A stretch of 64,000 nucleotides of DNA from Kitasatospora sp. NA04385 (GCF_013364235.1 NZ_CP054919.1:1796740-1860739), one strand, 5' to 3'; numbered from the stretch's first letter, positions 34,011-43,638 are shown. Notes: generated by a model from the letters alone, not told the origin. Translations and numbers: made by a program.

Positions 34011-35023
34011 CGCAGCAACACCCCGACTCCCTCCCCGTCATCGACCTCTCGCTCGCCGACGGCGCCCCCGCCGACCGGGCCCGCCTGCACCACGAGCTGC
34101 GGACGGCCGCGACCGGGGTCGGTTTCCTCCAGCTCACCGGCCACGGCGTCACGCCCGCCGAGACCGCCGCCCTGACCTCCGCGATGCGGGCCTTCTTCGC
34201 CCTCCCCGAGGCCGACCGGCTGGCCGTCAGCAACCTCAACTCCCCGCACTTCCGCGGCTACACCCGCACCGGGGACGAGCGCACCGGCGGCCGCCGCGAC
34301 TGGCGCGACCAGCTCGACATCGGGCCCGAACTGCCCCCGCACGTCCCGGCTCCGGGCGAGCCCGCGTACTGGTGGCTGGAGGGGCCCAACCAGTGGCCGC
34401 CCGCGCTGCCCGAGCTGCGCCCGGCCGCCCTGCACTGGATCGACCGCCTGGACGCCGTCGCCCACCGCCTGCTGCACGAGCTGCTCGCCTCGATCGGCGC
34501 CCGCCCGGACTTCTACGACGACGCCTTCGCCCCGCACCCCCACCTGCACCTCAAGCTGGTCCGCTACCCCGGCAGCGCGCCCGACGGCCCCCCGCAGGGC
34601 GTCGGCACCCACAAGGACTACGGGTTCATCACGCTCCTGCTCCAGGACAGCGTCGGCGGCCTCCAGGTCGAGCGCCCGGACCGGACCTTCCTCGACGTGC
34701 CCCCGCTGGAGGGCGCCTTCGTGGTCAACCTCGGCGAGCTGCTGGAGGTCGCCACCGACGGCTACCTCAAGGCCACCTCGCACCGCGTGGTCTCCCCGCC
34801 CGGCGCCCGCGAGCGCTTCTCCGTCCCGTTCTTCTACAACCCCCGCCTCGACGCGCACATCGCCCCGCTCGACTTCCCGCACGCCCACCACGCCCCGGGC
34901 ATCACCCAGGACCCTTCGAACCCGCTGCACGCCGACTTCGGCACCAACGAACTGAAGGGATACTCCCGGGCCCACCCTGCGGTCACCAGGCGCCACCACC
35001 CCGAACTGCTCCCGCTCGGCTGA
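34007..35023 (+). CDS. 2OG-Fe(II) oxygenase, isopenicillin-N-synthase-like
   Basis: 338 aa non-haem iron enzyme. N-terminal DIOX_N part (PVIDLSLADG, GFLQLTGHGV) and C-terminal core with the Fe triad His-x-Asp in GTHKDYGFI and His in ATSHRVV, and the 2-oxoglutarate Arg/Ser in RERFSVPF. Members act on amino acids, hormones or secondary metabolites; no cluster context helps here. No Shine-Dalgarno site; translation probably coupled to the small ORF that overlaps it. Confidence 0.92.
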   Translation: MTQQHPDSLPVIDLSLADGAPADRARLHHELRTAATGVGFLQLTGHGVTPAETAALTSAMRAFFALPEADRLAVSNLNSPHFRGYTRTGDERTGGRRDWRDQLDIGPELPPHVPAPGEPAYWWLEGPNQWPPALPELRPAALHWIDRLDAVAHRLLHELLASIGARPDFYDDAFAPHPHLHLKLVRYPGSAPDGPPQGVGTHKDYGFITLLLQDSVGGLQVERPDRTFLDVPPLEGAFVVNLGELLEVATDGYLKATSHRVVSPPGARERFSVPFFYNPRLDAHIAPLDFPHAHHAPGITQDPSNPLHADFGTNELKGYSRAHPAVTRRHHPELLPLG

Positions 35024-35077
35024 CCGGCGACCACCGGCGGTATGCTCCCCGCCCTGGCACGGGAGGGGGGACGGGGC

Positions 35078-35600
35078 ATGACCGCGTACGACCACTGGTT
35101 CCGGCTCGACCTGGAGGTGACGGGCACGCCCGGCGGCCGGGCGAAGCTGCGCTCCGGGCTGGAGGCGCACGGCTGGGTGGTCACGGTGCTGGACGAGGAC
35201 GGGCCGCGCCGGGCCCGCTGGCTGGTGGAGGCCGGGATCACCGGGGCGCGCGCCGGGGCGGCCCTCGCGGTGCGGCTCACCCTCGACCGGCTGGTCGGAC
35301 GGAGCCCGGCCGAGGCCGACCTGCGGCTCCAGGAGCCGGTCGTCCACCGGGAGCCGCCGCGCGGGCGGTACCTGGTGCGGCGCCCGGTGCCCGGACCGGC
35401 CCGGCTGCGGCCGCTGCTGGCCCGCACCCGGCTGTTCGACACCGGGCGCGAGCTGTTCCTGCCGCCGGGCCCCGACGTCCGGGCCCGGGCCGGGGCGGAG
35501 GCGGTCCGGGCGCTGCCGGGCGTCGCGCTGCCCCGGCGGACGGCGAGCCGCACCCGGTCGGCGCCGAACTGGACGGGGCGGGCCCACCGGCGCCCTCACC
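35078..35600 (+). pseudogene. N-terminal cytosolic part of a frameshifted membrane protein
   Basis: Starting MTAYDHWFRLDLEVTGTPGG, about 170 residues show coding-like composition up to about 35590, after which the frame continues open but with poor third-position GC. The coding signal moves by one base to the frame of the next entry. GGGAGGGGGG lies before the ATG. Probably one gene with a +1 shift, from sequencing error or mutation; its domain is not recognised. Confidence 0.6.
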
Positions 35601-35618
35601 CTGCCGGTCCGGACGGCG

Positions 35619-36554
35619 GTGCCGCTGCTCGTCTGCGGGGTGGTGGCCGTCCTGCTGGTCGGGCTGGCGCTCGGCAGCCTGCACGCGGGCCCGGCACTCT
35701 GGGCGGCGGCCCTGCCGCTGGTCGCGGCGGCGGGCGCGCTGCTGGCGGCCGTGCTCGTGCACACGCCGCACTGGACGGCCGGTCCGCCGTCCGGCACCCC
35801 GGCCGCCTGCGCCGCCGGAGCCCTCGGGGCACCGGCCCTCGCCGGACTGGCCGCGCTGGCCGGTGCGTCGTCGGCCCGGCTGTGGCCGACCGCCCTGGCC
35901 GCGGTCGGCGTGCTGCTGTGCGGCAACGGGCTGCGGCTACTGCTGCGCGGCCTGACCTGGCAGGCCACCGCCGCCTGGCTGGTCCCGGCGCTGCTGCCGA
36001 TCGTGCTGGTCGGGCTGCCCGGGTTCGGCTTCTCGCTGCACGCCTTCTACCTGGACGGCTTCGGCCTGAACCGGGAGGACGCCCAGATCCCGGCGCTCTG
36101 GCAGGTGATCGCCGACGCCAAGGCCCTGGTGGTGGTGGCGGGCCCGCTGGTCGCCGTGTCGCTGCTCGGCTACGCCCGCCACCTGCACGCCTTCCGGACG
36201 CTGGGCGGGGTGTCGGTGGCGGCGCTGCTGCTGCTGGTCGCCTTCGCGGGGGCGGTCGTGCTCTACCAGACGCAGGTCATCGCGCCCGCCGCGCACGCCG
36301 CCGGCACCGCCCGGCAGCAGGCCCGGGCGGGCCGCCAGCCCGCGCCGTACTTCGGCATCGCCCCGCGCCGGGTCTGCCTGCGTCCGGTGGGCGAGGCCGG
36401 GTGGGACGGGGCCGCGCCGGTGGCGGAGCACCCGTACCTGGTGTTCCCGGCCGCCGGGGACTGGGCCGCGCTGTGGGACGTCCGGACGGGCGAGACCGTG
36501 AACGTGAAGCGCGAGCAGTACCGGATCAGCGACTCGACCGCGCCGGGCTGTTGA
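35619..36554 (+). CDS. Polytopic membrane part of the same frameshifted gene
   Basis: 311 aa from an in-frame GTG with no ribosome-binding site; coding composition already begins around 35572 (ALTLPVRTAVPLLVCGV). About seven hydrophobic segments follow, then a soluble C-terminus (APYFGIAPRRVCLRPVG, YLVFPAAGDWAALWDVRTG). It most likely continues the 35078 gene after a frameshift; alternatively it is a separate gene. No family recognised. Confidence 0.65.
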   Translation: MPLLVCGVVAVLLVGLALGSLHAGPALWAAALPLVAAAGALLAAVLVHTPHWTAGPPSGTPAACAAGALGAPALAGLAALAGASSARLWPTALAAVGVLLCGNGLRLLLRGLTWQATAAWLVPALLPIVLVGLPGFGFSLHAFYLDGFGLNREDAQIPALWQVIADAKALVVVAGPLVAVSLLGYARHLHAFRTLGGVSVAALLLLVAFAGAVVLYQTQVIAPAAHAAGTARQQARAGRQPAPYFGIAPRRVCLRPVGEAGWDGAAPVAEHPYLVFPAAGDWAALWDVRTGETVNVKREQYRISDSTAPGC

Positions 36555-36628
36555 CCGTCCGGCCCCGTGCTGCCACCGTCCGGCCCCGTCCGACCGTCCG
36601 GCCCCGTCCGACCGTCCGGCCCCGTGGG
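36552..36628. repeat. 18-bp tandem repeats at a stop codon
   Basis: Starting in the stop codon of the membrane-protein gene (TGA 36552-36554), units of ACCGTCCGGCCCCGTCCG occur at 36575 and 36593, with variants at 36555 and 36611. Confidence 0.85.
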
Positions 36629-36663
36629 GCCGGGCGGTCCTGGTGGGACCGGGCGGGCAGGTG

Positions 36664-36686
36664 CGACACTGCTGGTGTCACAGTGG
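36664..36686. promoter_or_regulatory. MerR operator at the regulator's own promoter
   Basis: GACACTGCTGGTGTC is an inverted repeat followed by ACAGTGG. The 23-base block matches 18 of 23 bases of 43448-43470 before the beta-oxidation operon, including the exact run TGTCACAGTGG. It lies about 35 bases before the merR start. Confidence 0.75.
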
Positions 36687-36720
36687 GGCCGGAACGAGGG
36701 GCCGGGACGAGGGGTCGGGT

Positions 36721-37464
36721 GTGGTGGACGGGCCGCGGTGGACGGTGGAGGAGCTGGCGGGGCGGGCCGGGGTGACGGTGCGGACGCTGCGGTTCTACGG
36801 CGCGAAGGGGCTGCTGCCGCCGCCGGAGCTGGGGGCGCGGCGGGTGGGGTGGTACGGGGCCGAGCACCTGGGGCGGCTGGAGCTGATCGAGGAGTTGCAG
36901 CGGCAGGGGCTGACGCTGGCCGCGATCGAACGGTACCTGGCGCAGCTCCCGCAGGACATCGGCGAGTTGGACCTGGCGATCCACCGGGCGCTGGTCGCGT
37001 CCTGGACGCCGGAGTCGGCCGAGGAGGCGGGCCGGGAGCAGGTGGAGCGGCGGGCCGGGCGGCCGCTGTCGGACGCGGACCTGGACTCGCTGGCCGCGAT
37101 GGGCGCCCTGCACCGCACGGCGGACCCGGAGGTGTTCAAGGTCGATCCGGGCCTGCTGCCGCTGGGCGTACGGGTGTTGGACGTGCCGATCCCGCTGGAG
37201 ACGCTGCTCGCGGCCCGGGCGGTGGTCCGGCTGCACAGCCGGGCGACGGCGCGCGACCTGCACCGCCTGTTCCGGGACACGGTGTGGCGCCCCTACCGGG
37301 AGAGCGACCCGGAGCCGGCCGAGCTGGAGCGGATGCGCGCGCTGACCGACCGGATCCAGCCGATGGTGGTGCAGGCCCTGGTGACGGCGTTCCAGCGGTC
37401 GCTGGCCGAGGAGTTGGCCCGCCCCCACCCGGAGGAGGGGGCGGGCCGGACGGAGGATCAGTAG
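36721..37464 (+). CDS. MerR-family regulator of the beta-oxidation operon
   Basis: 247 aa. N-terminal HTH: WTVEELAGRAGVTVRTLRFY, wing GAKGLLPPPELG, then a large C-terminal ligand domain with an acidic dimer helix. GTG at 36721 (or 36724) after GAGGGG. It converges on the fadB gene with a 7-base overlap. An operator shared with the head of that operon, 6.8 kb away, says it controls acyl-CoA degradation, presumably sensing an acyl-CoA. Confidence 0.88.
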   Translation: MVDGPRWTVEELAGRAGVTVRTLRFYGAKGLLPPPELGARRVGWYGAEHLGRLELIEELQRQGLTLAAIERYLAQLPQDIGELDLAIHRALVASWTPESAEEAGREQVERRAGRPLSDADLDSLAAMGALHRTADPEVFKVDPGLLPLGVRVLDVPIPLETLLAARAVVRLHSRATARDLHRLFRDTVWRPYRESDPEPAELERMRALTDRIQPMVVQALVTAFQRSLAEELARPHPEEGAGRTEDQ

Positions 37465-39620
37465 CGGCCGCCGCTCTCGGCGAGGGCGACCAGCGAGGCG
37501 GGCGGGGTGAAGCGTTCGCCGTAGGCGGCGGCGAGTTCGCGGGCCCGGGCGGTGAACCCGGCCGGGCCGCCGGGGTAGCCGTTGACGTACTGGAGGACGC
37601 CGCCGGTCCAGGCGGGGAAGCCGATGCCCAGGATGGAGCCGATGTTGGCGTCGGCGGCCGAGGTGAGGACGTTCTCGTCGAGGCAGCGGACGGAGTCGAG
37701 CGCCTCGCTGAACAGCATCCGCTCCTTCATGTCCTCGAACGGGATCTCCGCGCCCGGGCGGGCGAAGTGCTCGCGCAGGCCGGGCCAGAGGCGGGTGCGG
37801 TGGCCGTTCTCGTACTCGTAGAAGCCGGCGCCGCCGCTGCGGCCGGGGCGGTCGAACTCGTCGAGCATCCGGTCCAGGACGTCCTCGCCGGGGTGGGCGG
37901 TCCAGGTGCCGCCGGCCTCCTCGACGGCGCGGCGGGTCTCGTTGCGGATCTTGCGCGGCAGGGTGAGGGTGAGCTCGTCCAGCAGCGCGAGGACCTTGGC
38001 GGGGTAGCCGGCCTGGGCGGCGGCCTGTTCGACGGAGGACGGGTCGAGGCCCTCGCCGATCATGGCGACGCCCTCGTTGAGGAACTGGCCGATCACCCGG
38101 GAGGTGAAGAAGCCGCGGGAGTCGTTGACCACGATCGGGGTCTTGCGGATCTGCCGGACCAGGTCGAAGGCCCGGGCGAGCGCCTCGTCGCCGGTGCCCG
38201 GGCCGCGAATGATCTCCACCAGCGGCATCTTGTCGACGGGCGAGAAGAAGTGCAGCCCGATGAAGTCGGCGGGCCGGTCGACGCCTTCGGCGAGCAGGCC
38301 GATCGGGAGGGTGGAGGTGTTGGAGCACAGCAGCGCGTCGGGGGCGACCACGTGCTGGATCTCCTGGAACACCTTGTGCTTGAGCTCGGGGTTCTCGAAG
38401 ACCGCCTCGATGACGGTGTCGCAGCCGGCCAGGTCGGCGGGGTCGGCGGTGGGGGTGATCCGGGCCAGGAACGCGGCGCGCTCGTCCTCGGTCATCCGGC
38501 CGCGCGCCACCTGCTTGTCCAACAGGCCCGCGCTGTAGGCCTTTCCGCGGTCGGCGGCCTCCCGGGTGACGTCCTTGAGCAGGACCTCCAGGCCCGCCTT
38601 GGCGCAGGAGTACGCGATGCCCGCGCCCATCATGCCCGCGCCCAGCACGGCGACCTTCGCGGCCTTCCGTTCGGGCACCGAACTCGGGCGGGAAACACCG
38701 GAGTTGACGGCCTGCATGTCGAAGAAGAAGGCCCGGATCATGTTCTTGGAGGTGGGCCCGCAGGCGAGTTCGGTGAAGTACCTGGCCTCGATCTCGAACG
38801 CGGTGTCCACGTCGACCTGGGAGCTCTCCACGGCCGCCGCCAGGATGTTGCGCGGCGCCGGGTAGGGCGCCCCGGCCAGCTGCTTGCGCAGGTTGGCCGG
38901 GAAGGCGGGCAGGTTGGCGGCGAGCGCGGGGGTGCTGGGCGTGCCGCCGGGAATCCGGTACCCCTTGTGGTCCCAGGGCTGCAGGCTGACCGGGTTGGCG
39001 GCGATGAAGGCGCGCGCCTTGGCGGCCATCTCCTCGGCGCTGTCGGCGAGTTCGTGCACCAGGCCGTTCTCCAGGGCCTGCGCCGGGCGGTACTGCCGCC
39101 CCTGGAGGAGCACCTTGAGCAGGGCGTCGGTGATGCCGAGCATCCGCACGGTGCGCACCACGCCGCCACCGCCGGGCAGCAGGCCGAGGGTGACCTCGGG
39201 CAGGCCGATCTTGCTGCCCGGGGCGTCCAGGGCGATCCGGTGGTGGCAGGCGAGCGCGATCTCCAGGCCGCCGCCGAGGGCCGCGCCGTTGATCGCGGCG
39301 ACCACCGGCTTGCCGAGCGTCTCCAGCCGGCGCAGTGCCCGCTTGATCCGCATCGAGTCGGTGAACACCCGCGCCGAGTCGTCCGGTCCGGCGGCGGAGA
39401 GCATCTTGAGGTCGCCGCCGGCGAAGAAGGTCTTCTTCGCGGAGGTGACGATGACGCCGGTCAACTCCTCGGTGGAGGCCAGCCGTTCGACCGTCGATTC
39501 GAGGGCGTCGGTGAACGCGGCGTTCATGGTGTTGGCGGACTGGGCGGGGTCGTCGAGGACGAGGGTGACCACGCCGTCCTGGTCCTGCTCCCAGCGGATG
39601 GGGCTGCTCACGTCGGTCAT
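37458..39620 (-). CDS. fadB: Fatty-acid oxidation multienzyme protein (FadB-like)
   Basis: 720 aa fusion of enoyl-CoA hydratase and 3-hydroxyacyl-CoA dehydrogenase. Hydratase part: ETLGKPVVAAINGAALGGGL and LPEVTLGLLPGGGG; dehydrogenase part: VAVLGAGMMGAGIAYSCAKA, then LCSNTSTLPI, GLHFFSPVDKM and VNDSRGFFTSR. With the thiolase just upstream it forms the beta-oxidation core. ATG at 39620 with AAGGA upstream; the longer frame is His/Arg-rich and unlikely. Last gene of the operon. Confidence 0.95.
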   Translation of the reverse strand: MTDVSSPIRWEQDQDGVVTLVLDDPAQSANTMNAAFTDALESTVERLASTEELTGVIVTSAKKTFFAGGDLKMLSAAGPDDSARVFTDSMRIKRALRRLETLGKPVVAAINGAALGGGLEIALACHHRIALDAPGSKIGLPEVTLGLLPGGGGVVRTVRMLGITDALLKVLLQGRQYRPAQALENGLVHELADSAEEMAAKARAFIAANPVSLQPWDHKGYRIPGGTPSTPALAANLPAFPANLRKQLAGAPYPAPRNILAAAVESSQVDVDTAFEIEARYFTELACGPTSKNMIRAFFFDMQAVNSGVSRPSSVPERKAAKVAVLGAGMMGAGIAYSCAKAGLEVLLKDVTREAADRGKAYSAGLLDKQVARGRMTEDERAAFLARITPTADPADLAGCDTVIEAVFENPELKHKVFQEIQHVVAPDALLCSNTSTLPIGLLAEGVDRPADFIGLHFFSPVDKMPLVEIIRGPGTGDEALARAFDLVRQIRKTPIVVNDSRGFFTSRVIGQFLNEGVAMIGEGLDPSSVEQAAAQAGYPAKVLALLDELTLTLPRKIRNETRRAVEEAGGTWTAHPGEDVLDRMLDEFDRPGRSGGAGFYEYENGHRTRLWPGLREHFARPGAEIPFEDMKERMLFSEALDSVRCLDENVLTSAADANIGSILGIGFPAWTGGVLQYVNGYPGGPAGFTARARELAAAYGERFTPPASLVALAESGGRY

Positions 39621-39661
39621 GTCTGTGAAGTCCTTGGGTGTGTACGTGAGTTGACGGGTAG

Positions 39662-40882
39662 TCAGGCGGTGACGCGCTCGATGACGGTGGCGATGCCCAT
39701 GCCGCCGCCGACGCACAGGGTGGCCAGGCCGTAGCGCAGGTCGCGGCGTTCCAGCTCGTCGATCAGGGTGCCGATCAGCATGGCGCCGGTCGCGCCGAGC
39801 GGGTGGCCCAGCGCGATGGCGCCGCCGTTGACGTTCACCTGGTCGTGGCGGAAGCCGAGTTCGCGCATGAAGCGCAGGGCGACGGCGGCGAACGCCTCGT
39901 TGATCTCGACCAGGTCGATGTCGGCGGCGCTCAGCCCGGCCTTGGCGAGCGCCTTGCGGGTGGCGGGGGCGGGGCCGGTGAGCATGATGGTGGGCTCGGA
40001 GCCGGAGACCGCGGCGGAGACGATCCGGGCCCGCGGGGTGAGGCCGTAGCGCTCGCCGATCTCGCGCGAGCCGATCGCGACCAGGGCGGCGCCGTCCACG
40101 ATGCCGGAGGAGTTGCCCGCGTGGTGGACGTGGTCGATGGACTCCACCCAGTGGTACTTCTGCAGCGCGACGGCGTCGAAGCCGCCGAGCTCGCCGATGT
40201 CGGCGAAGGACGGCTTGAGCCCGGCCAGCGTCTCCACGGTGGTGCCGGGGCGGATGAACTCGTCGCGGCCGAGCACCACCAACCCGTTGCGATCCAGCAC
40301 CGGCACCACCGAGCGGTCGAACAGCCCGTCCGCCTGGGCCTTCGCGGCGCGGGCCTGCGACTCGGCGGCGAACGCGTCCACGTCGGTGCGGGTCAGGCCC
40401 TCGACGGTGGCGATCAGGTCGGCGCCGATGCCCTGCGGGACGAAGCCGGTCTCGTACGCGGTCATCGGGTCGGCGAACCAGGCGCCGCCGTCGGAGCCCA
40501 TCTTCACCCGGGACATCGACTCGACGCCGCCCGCCAGGATCAGGTCCTCCCAGCCCGAACGGACCTTCGCCGCGGCCAGGTTGACGGCCTCCAGGCCGGA
40601 CGCGCAGAAGCGGTTCTCCTGCACGCCCGCGACGGTGTCGGGCAGCCCCGCCGCGATCGCCGCGACCCGGGCGATGTCGGAGCCCTGGTCGCCGATCGGG
40701 CTGACCACGCCGAGCACGATGTCGTCGATCGCCGCCGGATCCAACGACGGGAAGCGGCGCCGCAGTTCGTAGATCAGGCCGACCACCAGGTCGATCGGCT
40801 TGGTGCCGTGCAGGGAGCCGTTCTGCTTGCCGCGCCCGCGCGGGGTGCGGATCGCGTCGTAGACGTACGCTTCGGTGGTCAC
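39662..40882 (-). CDS. fadA: Acetyl-CoA acyltransferase (thiolase)
   Basis: 406 aa degradative thiolase. Nucleophile Cys93 in [10 protein letters not shown], the [12 protein letters not shown] segment, catalytic His in [16 protein letters not shown] and the second Cys in CVGGGMG. It cleaves 3-oxoacyl-CoA to acetyl-CoA and a shortened acyl-CoA. It lies 41 bases upstream of fadB in the same operon. Confidence 0.95.
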   Translation of the reverse strand: MTTEAYVYDAIRTPRGRGKQNGSLHGTKPIDLVVGLIYELRRRFPSLDPAAIDDIVLGVVSPIGDQGSDIARVAAIAAGLPDTVAGVQENRFCASGLEAVNLAAAKVRSGWEDLILAGGVESMSRVKMGSDGGAWFADPMTAYETGFVPQGIGADLIATVEGLTRTDVDAFAAESQARAAKAQADGLFDRSVVPVLDRNGLVVLGRDEFIRPGTTVETLAGLKPSFADIGELGGFDAVALQKYHWVESIDHVHHAGNSSGIVDGAALVAIGSREIGERYGLTPRARIVSAAVSGSEPTIMLTGPAPATRKALAKAGLSAADIDLVEINEAFAAVALRFMRELGFRHDQVNVNGGAIALGHPLGATGAMLIGTLIDELERRDLRYGLATLCVGGGMGIATVIERVTA

Positions 40883-40909
40883 GGGTTCGGGTGCCTTTCG
40901 GACGGAGGG

Positions 40910-40990
40910 TTCGGGCGGGCTTCGGGCGGGCTTCGGGCGGGGGGGGTTCGGGCAGGGGGTCGGGCAGGGGGTCGGGCGGGGGGTCGGGCT
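40910..40990. repeat. 11- and 13-bp G-rich repeats between operon genes
   Basis: Three TTCGGGCGGGC-type units (40910, 40921, 40932) followed by TCGGGCAGGGGGT-type units, ending at the stop codon of the acyl-CoA dehydrogenase (40991-40993). They fill the gap before the thiolase. Confidence 0.78.
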
Positions 40991-42133
40991 TCAGGAGAGC
41001 AGGGAACGGCCGACGATCTCCTTCATGATCTCCGTGGTGCCGCCGTAGATGGTCTGGACGCGCCCGTCGGTGAACGCCCGGGCGACCGCGCTGTCACTCA
41101 TGTATCCCGATCCGCCGTGCAGTTGCAGGCAGCGGTCGGCGGTCCGCTTCTGCAGTTCGGTGGCCCACCACTTGGCCATCGAGGCGTCCACCGGGGTCAG
41201 CGCGTACCGGTTGTGCTCCAGCACGCAGCGGTCCACGAAGGTGCGGGTGACGGCACACTCGGTGGCCAGCTCGGCGATCTCGAACCGGACATGCTGCAGC
41301 TTGGCCAGCGGCCGGCCGAACGCGGTGCGCTGCTTGACGTACGCGATGGTCTCCGCGAGGACGAACTCCGCGGCGGCGATCGCGGCGACCGCGATGGCCA
41401 GCCGCTCCTGGGCCAGGTTGCGCATCAGGTGCAGGAAGCCCTGGTGCTCCTCGCCGAGCAGGTTGGCCTTCGGGACGCGCACGTCGTGGAAGAACAGCTC
41501 GGCGGTGTCCTGGGCCTTCTGACCGATCTTGTCGAGGTTGCGGCCGCGCTCGAAGCCCGGCGTGCCGCGCTCGACCACCAGCAGGCTCAGGCCGTGCGCG
41601 CCGCCCTCGGCGGTGGTCCTGGCGACCACCACGACCAGGTCGGCGAGGATTCCGTTGGAGATGAAGGTCTTGGCACCGTTGAGCAGGTAGTGGTCGCCCG
41701 CGTCGACCGCGGTGGTGCGGATCGCCTGCAGGTCGGAGCCGGTGTCGGGCTCGGTCATCGCGATGGCGCCGATCAGTTCGCCCGAGCAGAACCCGGGCAG
41801 CCAGCGCTGCTTCTGCTCCTCGGTCGCCAGACCGGTCAGGTACGGGCCGACGATGTCGTTGTGCAGGCCGACGGCCAGCCCGCTGGCCCCCGCCCGGACG
41901 AACTCCTCGGCCAGCACGGCGGCGAACCGGAAGTCCGGGCTGCCACCGCCGCCGTAGCGCTCCTCCACGGCCAGGCCGAGCAGCCCGGCCTTCCCGGCGG
42001 CCAGCCAGGCGGAGCGGTCGACCACGCCCTGCCGCTCCCAGCGGGCGTGGTGCGGGACGACCTCCCGGGCCAGGAAGGCCTGGACGGTGGCACGGAAGTC
42101 CTCGTGCTCCTCGGCGTAGAGCTCGCGCTGCAC
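40991..42133 (-). CDS. Acyl-CoA dehydrogenase
   Basis: 380 aa FAD enzyme for the first step of beta-oxidation. Segments: AIAMTEPDTGSDLQAIRTTA, LLNGAKTFISNG, FGRPLAKLQHVRFEIAE and the end TIYGGTTEIMKEIVGRSLL. The place of the catalytic Glu in medium-chain enzymes is Gly (IYGGT), so the base is probably on the other helix as in long-chain/isovaleryl types. GTG at 42133 after AAGGG. Second gene of the operon. Confidence 0.94.
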   Translation of the reverse strand: MQRELYAEEHEDFRATVQAFLAREVVPHHARWERQGVVDRSAWLAAGKAGLLGLAVEERYGGGGSPDFRFAAVLAEEFVRAGASGLAVGLHNDIVGPYLTGLATEEQKQRWLPGFCSGELIGAIAMTEPDTGSDLQAIRTTAVDAGDHYLLNGAKTFISNGILADLVVVVARTTAEGGAHGLSLLVVERGTPGFERGRNLDKIGQKAQDTAELFFHDVRVPKANLLGEEHQGFLHLMRNLAQERLAIAVAAIAAAEFVLAETIAYVKQRTAFGRPLAKLQHVRFEIAELATECAVTRTFVDRCVLEHNRYALTPVDASMAKWWATELQKRTADRCLQLHGGSGYMSDSAVARAFTDGRVQTIYGGTTEIMKEIVGRSLLS

Positions 42134-42180
42134 GGGCGGATCCCTTCAGGAAGTGTGCGGGGTGGGAGTGTGCGGGGCGG

Positions 42181-42244
42181 GTGCCTTACGGGGTGAGCGC
42201 TTCACGGGGTGGGTGCTTCACGGGGTGAGCGCCTTACGGGGCGG
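42181..42244. repeat. Four 16-bp tandem units containing a gene's stop codon
   Basis: Units GTGCCTTACGGGGTGA, GCGCTTCACGGGGTGG, GTGCTTCACGGGGTGA and GCGCCTTACGGGGCGG. The last holds the stop of the CoA-transferase (TAA, read from TTA 42234-42236). The other three keep TTA or TCA, a minus-strand stop, at the same place. Confidence 0.88.
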
Positions 42245-43427
42245 GTTGGTGCGGGGCGGGGGTGTCCGGGGCGGGGGTGTCCGGGTCGGGGGCTTGCGGG
42301 GTGCGGGAGTCGAGGGCGGGGACGGCCCAGTCGCGGGCCACCTCGGCGGTGTGCTCACCCGGCCGGGCGGGCGGGGTGCGCAGCGCGCCCGGGGTGGCGG
42401 AGAAGCGCGGGGCGGTGCCGGGCTGGAGCGTGCCGTCCCGCTCGGTGTAGCTGCCGCGGGCGGCCAGGTGCGGGTGCGCGGCGGCCTGGCGCAGCGTCAG
42501 GACGGGGGCCACGCAGGCGTCGTGCCCGGCGAACAGTTCGGTCCACTCGGCCTGGGTGCGGGTGGCGAAGCGGGCGGCCAGGACGGCCCGCAGTTCGGGC
42601 CAGCGGGCCAGGTCGTACTGGTCGGAGGCGTCCGCGTCCAGTTCCAGCAGGCGGGCGAACTCGGCGTAGAAGCGCGGCTCCAGCGGGCCCACCGCCATCC
42701 AGCGGTCGTCCGAGGTCCGGTAGGTGCCGTACCAGGGGGCGCCACCGTCCAGCAGGTTGGCGCCGCGCCGGTCCTGCCAGAGTCCGGCGTCCAGCAGGCC
42801 CCACAGCATGGTGGACAGGTGCGCGGCGCCGTCCACGATCGCGGCGTCGACCACCTGGCCGGTGCCGGTGGCGCGGGCGTGGTGCAGCGCGGCGAGCAGG
42901 CCGACCACCAGGTAGAGCGAGCCGCCCGCGTAGTCGCCGAGCAGGTTCGCCGGGATCGCCGGCGGCCCGTCGGCCGGACCGATCAGCCCCAGCAGCCCGG
43001 ACGTCGCCAGGTAGGTGACGTCGTGCCCGGCGCGTTCGGCGAGCGGACCGTCCTGGCCCCAGCCGGTCATCCGGCCGTACACCAGCGCGGGGTTGTGGGC
43101 CAGGCAGTCGTCCGGGCCGACGCCGAGGCGCTCGGCGACGCCGGGACGCCAGCCCTCGATCAGCAGGTCGGCCCGGGCCGCGAGGTCCCGCACCGCGGCG
43201 GCGCCCTCCGGTGCCTTCAGGTCGATCAGCACCGAGCGCTTGTTCCGGTTGGTCAGGTCCCGCCCCGGATCGGGCCCGAGCACCTGCCCGCCGGGCCGGT
43301 CCACCCGCACCACGTCCGCCCCCAGGTCCGCGAGCAGCATGGCGGCGAACGGCCCGGGCCCGATGCCCGCGAGTTCCAGCACCCGAACCCCCGCGAGGGG
43401 GCCGGCGGAGGGTGTTGCGGGGGTCAT
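42234..43427 (-). CDS. CaiB/BaiF family CoA-transferase or alpha-methylacyl-CoA racemase
   Basis: 397 aa. N-terminal GVRVLELAGIGPGPFAAMLL, then ADVVRVDRPGG; racemase-type residues His in RAGHDVTYLATSG and Asp in LLGDYAGGS fit alpha-methylacyl-CoA racemase, which lets branched acyl-CoAs enter beta-oxidation. The last 25 residues are a Pro/Ala/Asp-rich tail. First gene of the beta-oxidation operon; GGAGG precedes the ATG. Confidence 0.92.
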   Translation of the reverse strand: MTPATPSAGPLAGVRVLELAGIGPGPFAAMLLADLGADVVRVDRPGGQVLGPDPGRDLTNRNKRSVLIDLKAPEGAAAVRDLAARADLLIEGWRPGVAERLGVGPDDCLAHNPALVYGRMTGWGQDGPLAERAGHDVTYLATSGLLGLIGPADGPPAIPANLLGDYAGGSLYLVVGLLAALHHARATGTGQVVDAAIVDGAAHLSTMLWGLLDAGLWQDRRGANLLDGGAPWYGTYRTSDDRWMAVGPLEPRFYAEFARLLELDADASDQYDLARWPELRAVLAARFATRTQAEWTELFAGHDACVAPVLTLRQAAAHPHLAARGSYTERDGTLQPGTAPRFSATPGALRTPPARPGEHTAEVARDWAVPALDSRTPQAPDPDTPAPDTPAPHQPAP

Positions 43428-43447
43428 CGTCGACCGCCTCCCAGGTT

Positions 43448-43470
43448 TGACAGTGAAGCTGTCACAGTGG
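43448..43470. promoter_or_regulatory. MerR operator at the beta-oxidation operon
   Basis: TGACAGTGAAGCTGTCACAGTGG, 20 bases before the first gene of the operon, has TGACAG and CTGTCA arms around 5 bases. It matches the block at 36664-36686 before the merR gene at 18 of 23 positions. No -35/-10 pair could be fixed with confidence. Confidence 0.78.
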
Positions 43471-43638
43471 CGATGATAAGGACGTGACTCGCCAGTAACA
43501 AGAGCCCGGCGCGGCCGGGCCCGGGAGCTGCGGCGGCGGGGCGACGGCGGAAGGACGGACACGGCAGGTGGGGCGCGGGTGGTGGGGCGCGGGTGGTGGC
43601 GGGTTGGCGGGGCGGCCTTTGCGTTTCCGTCGGGTCGG

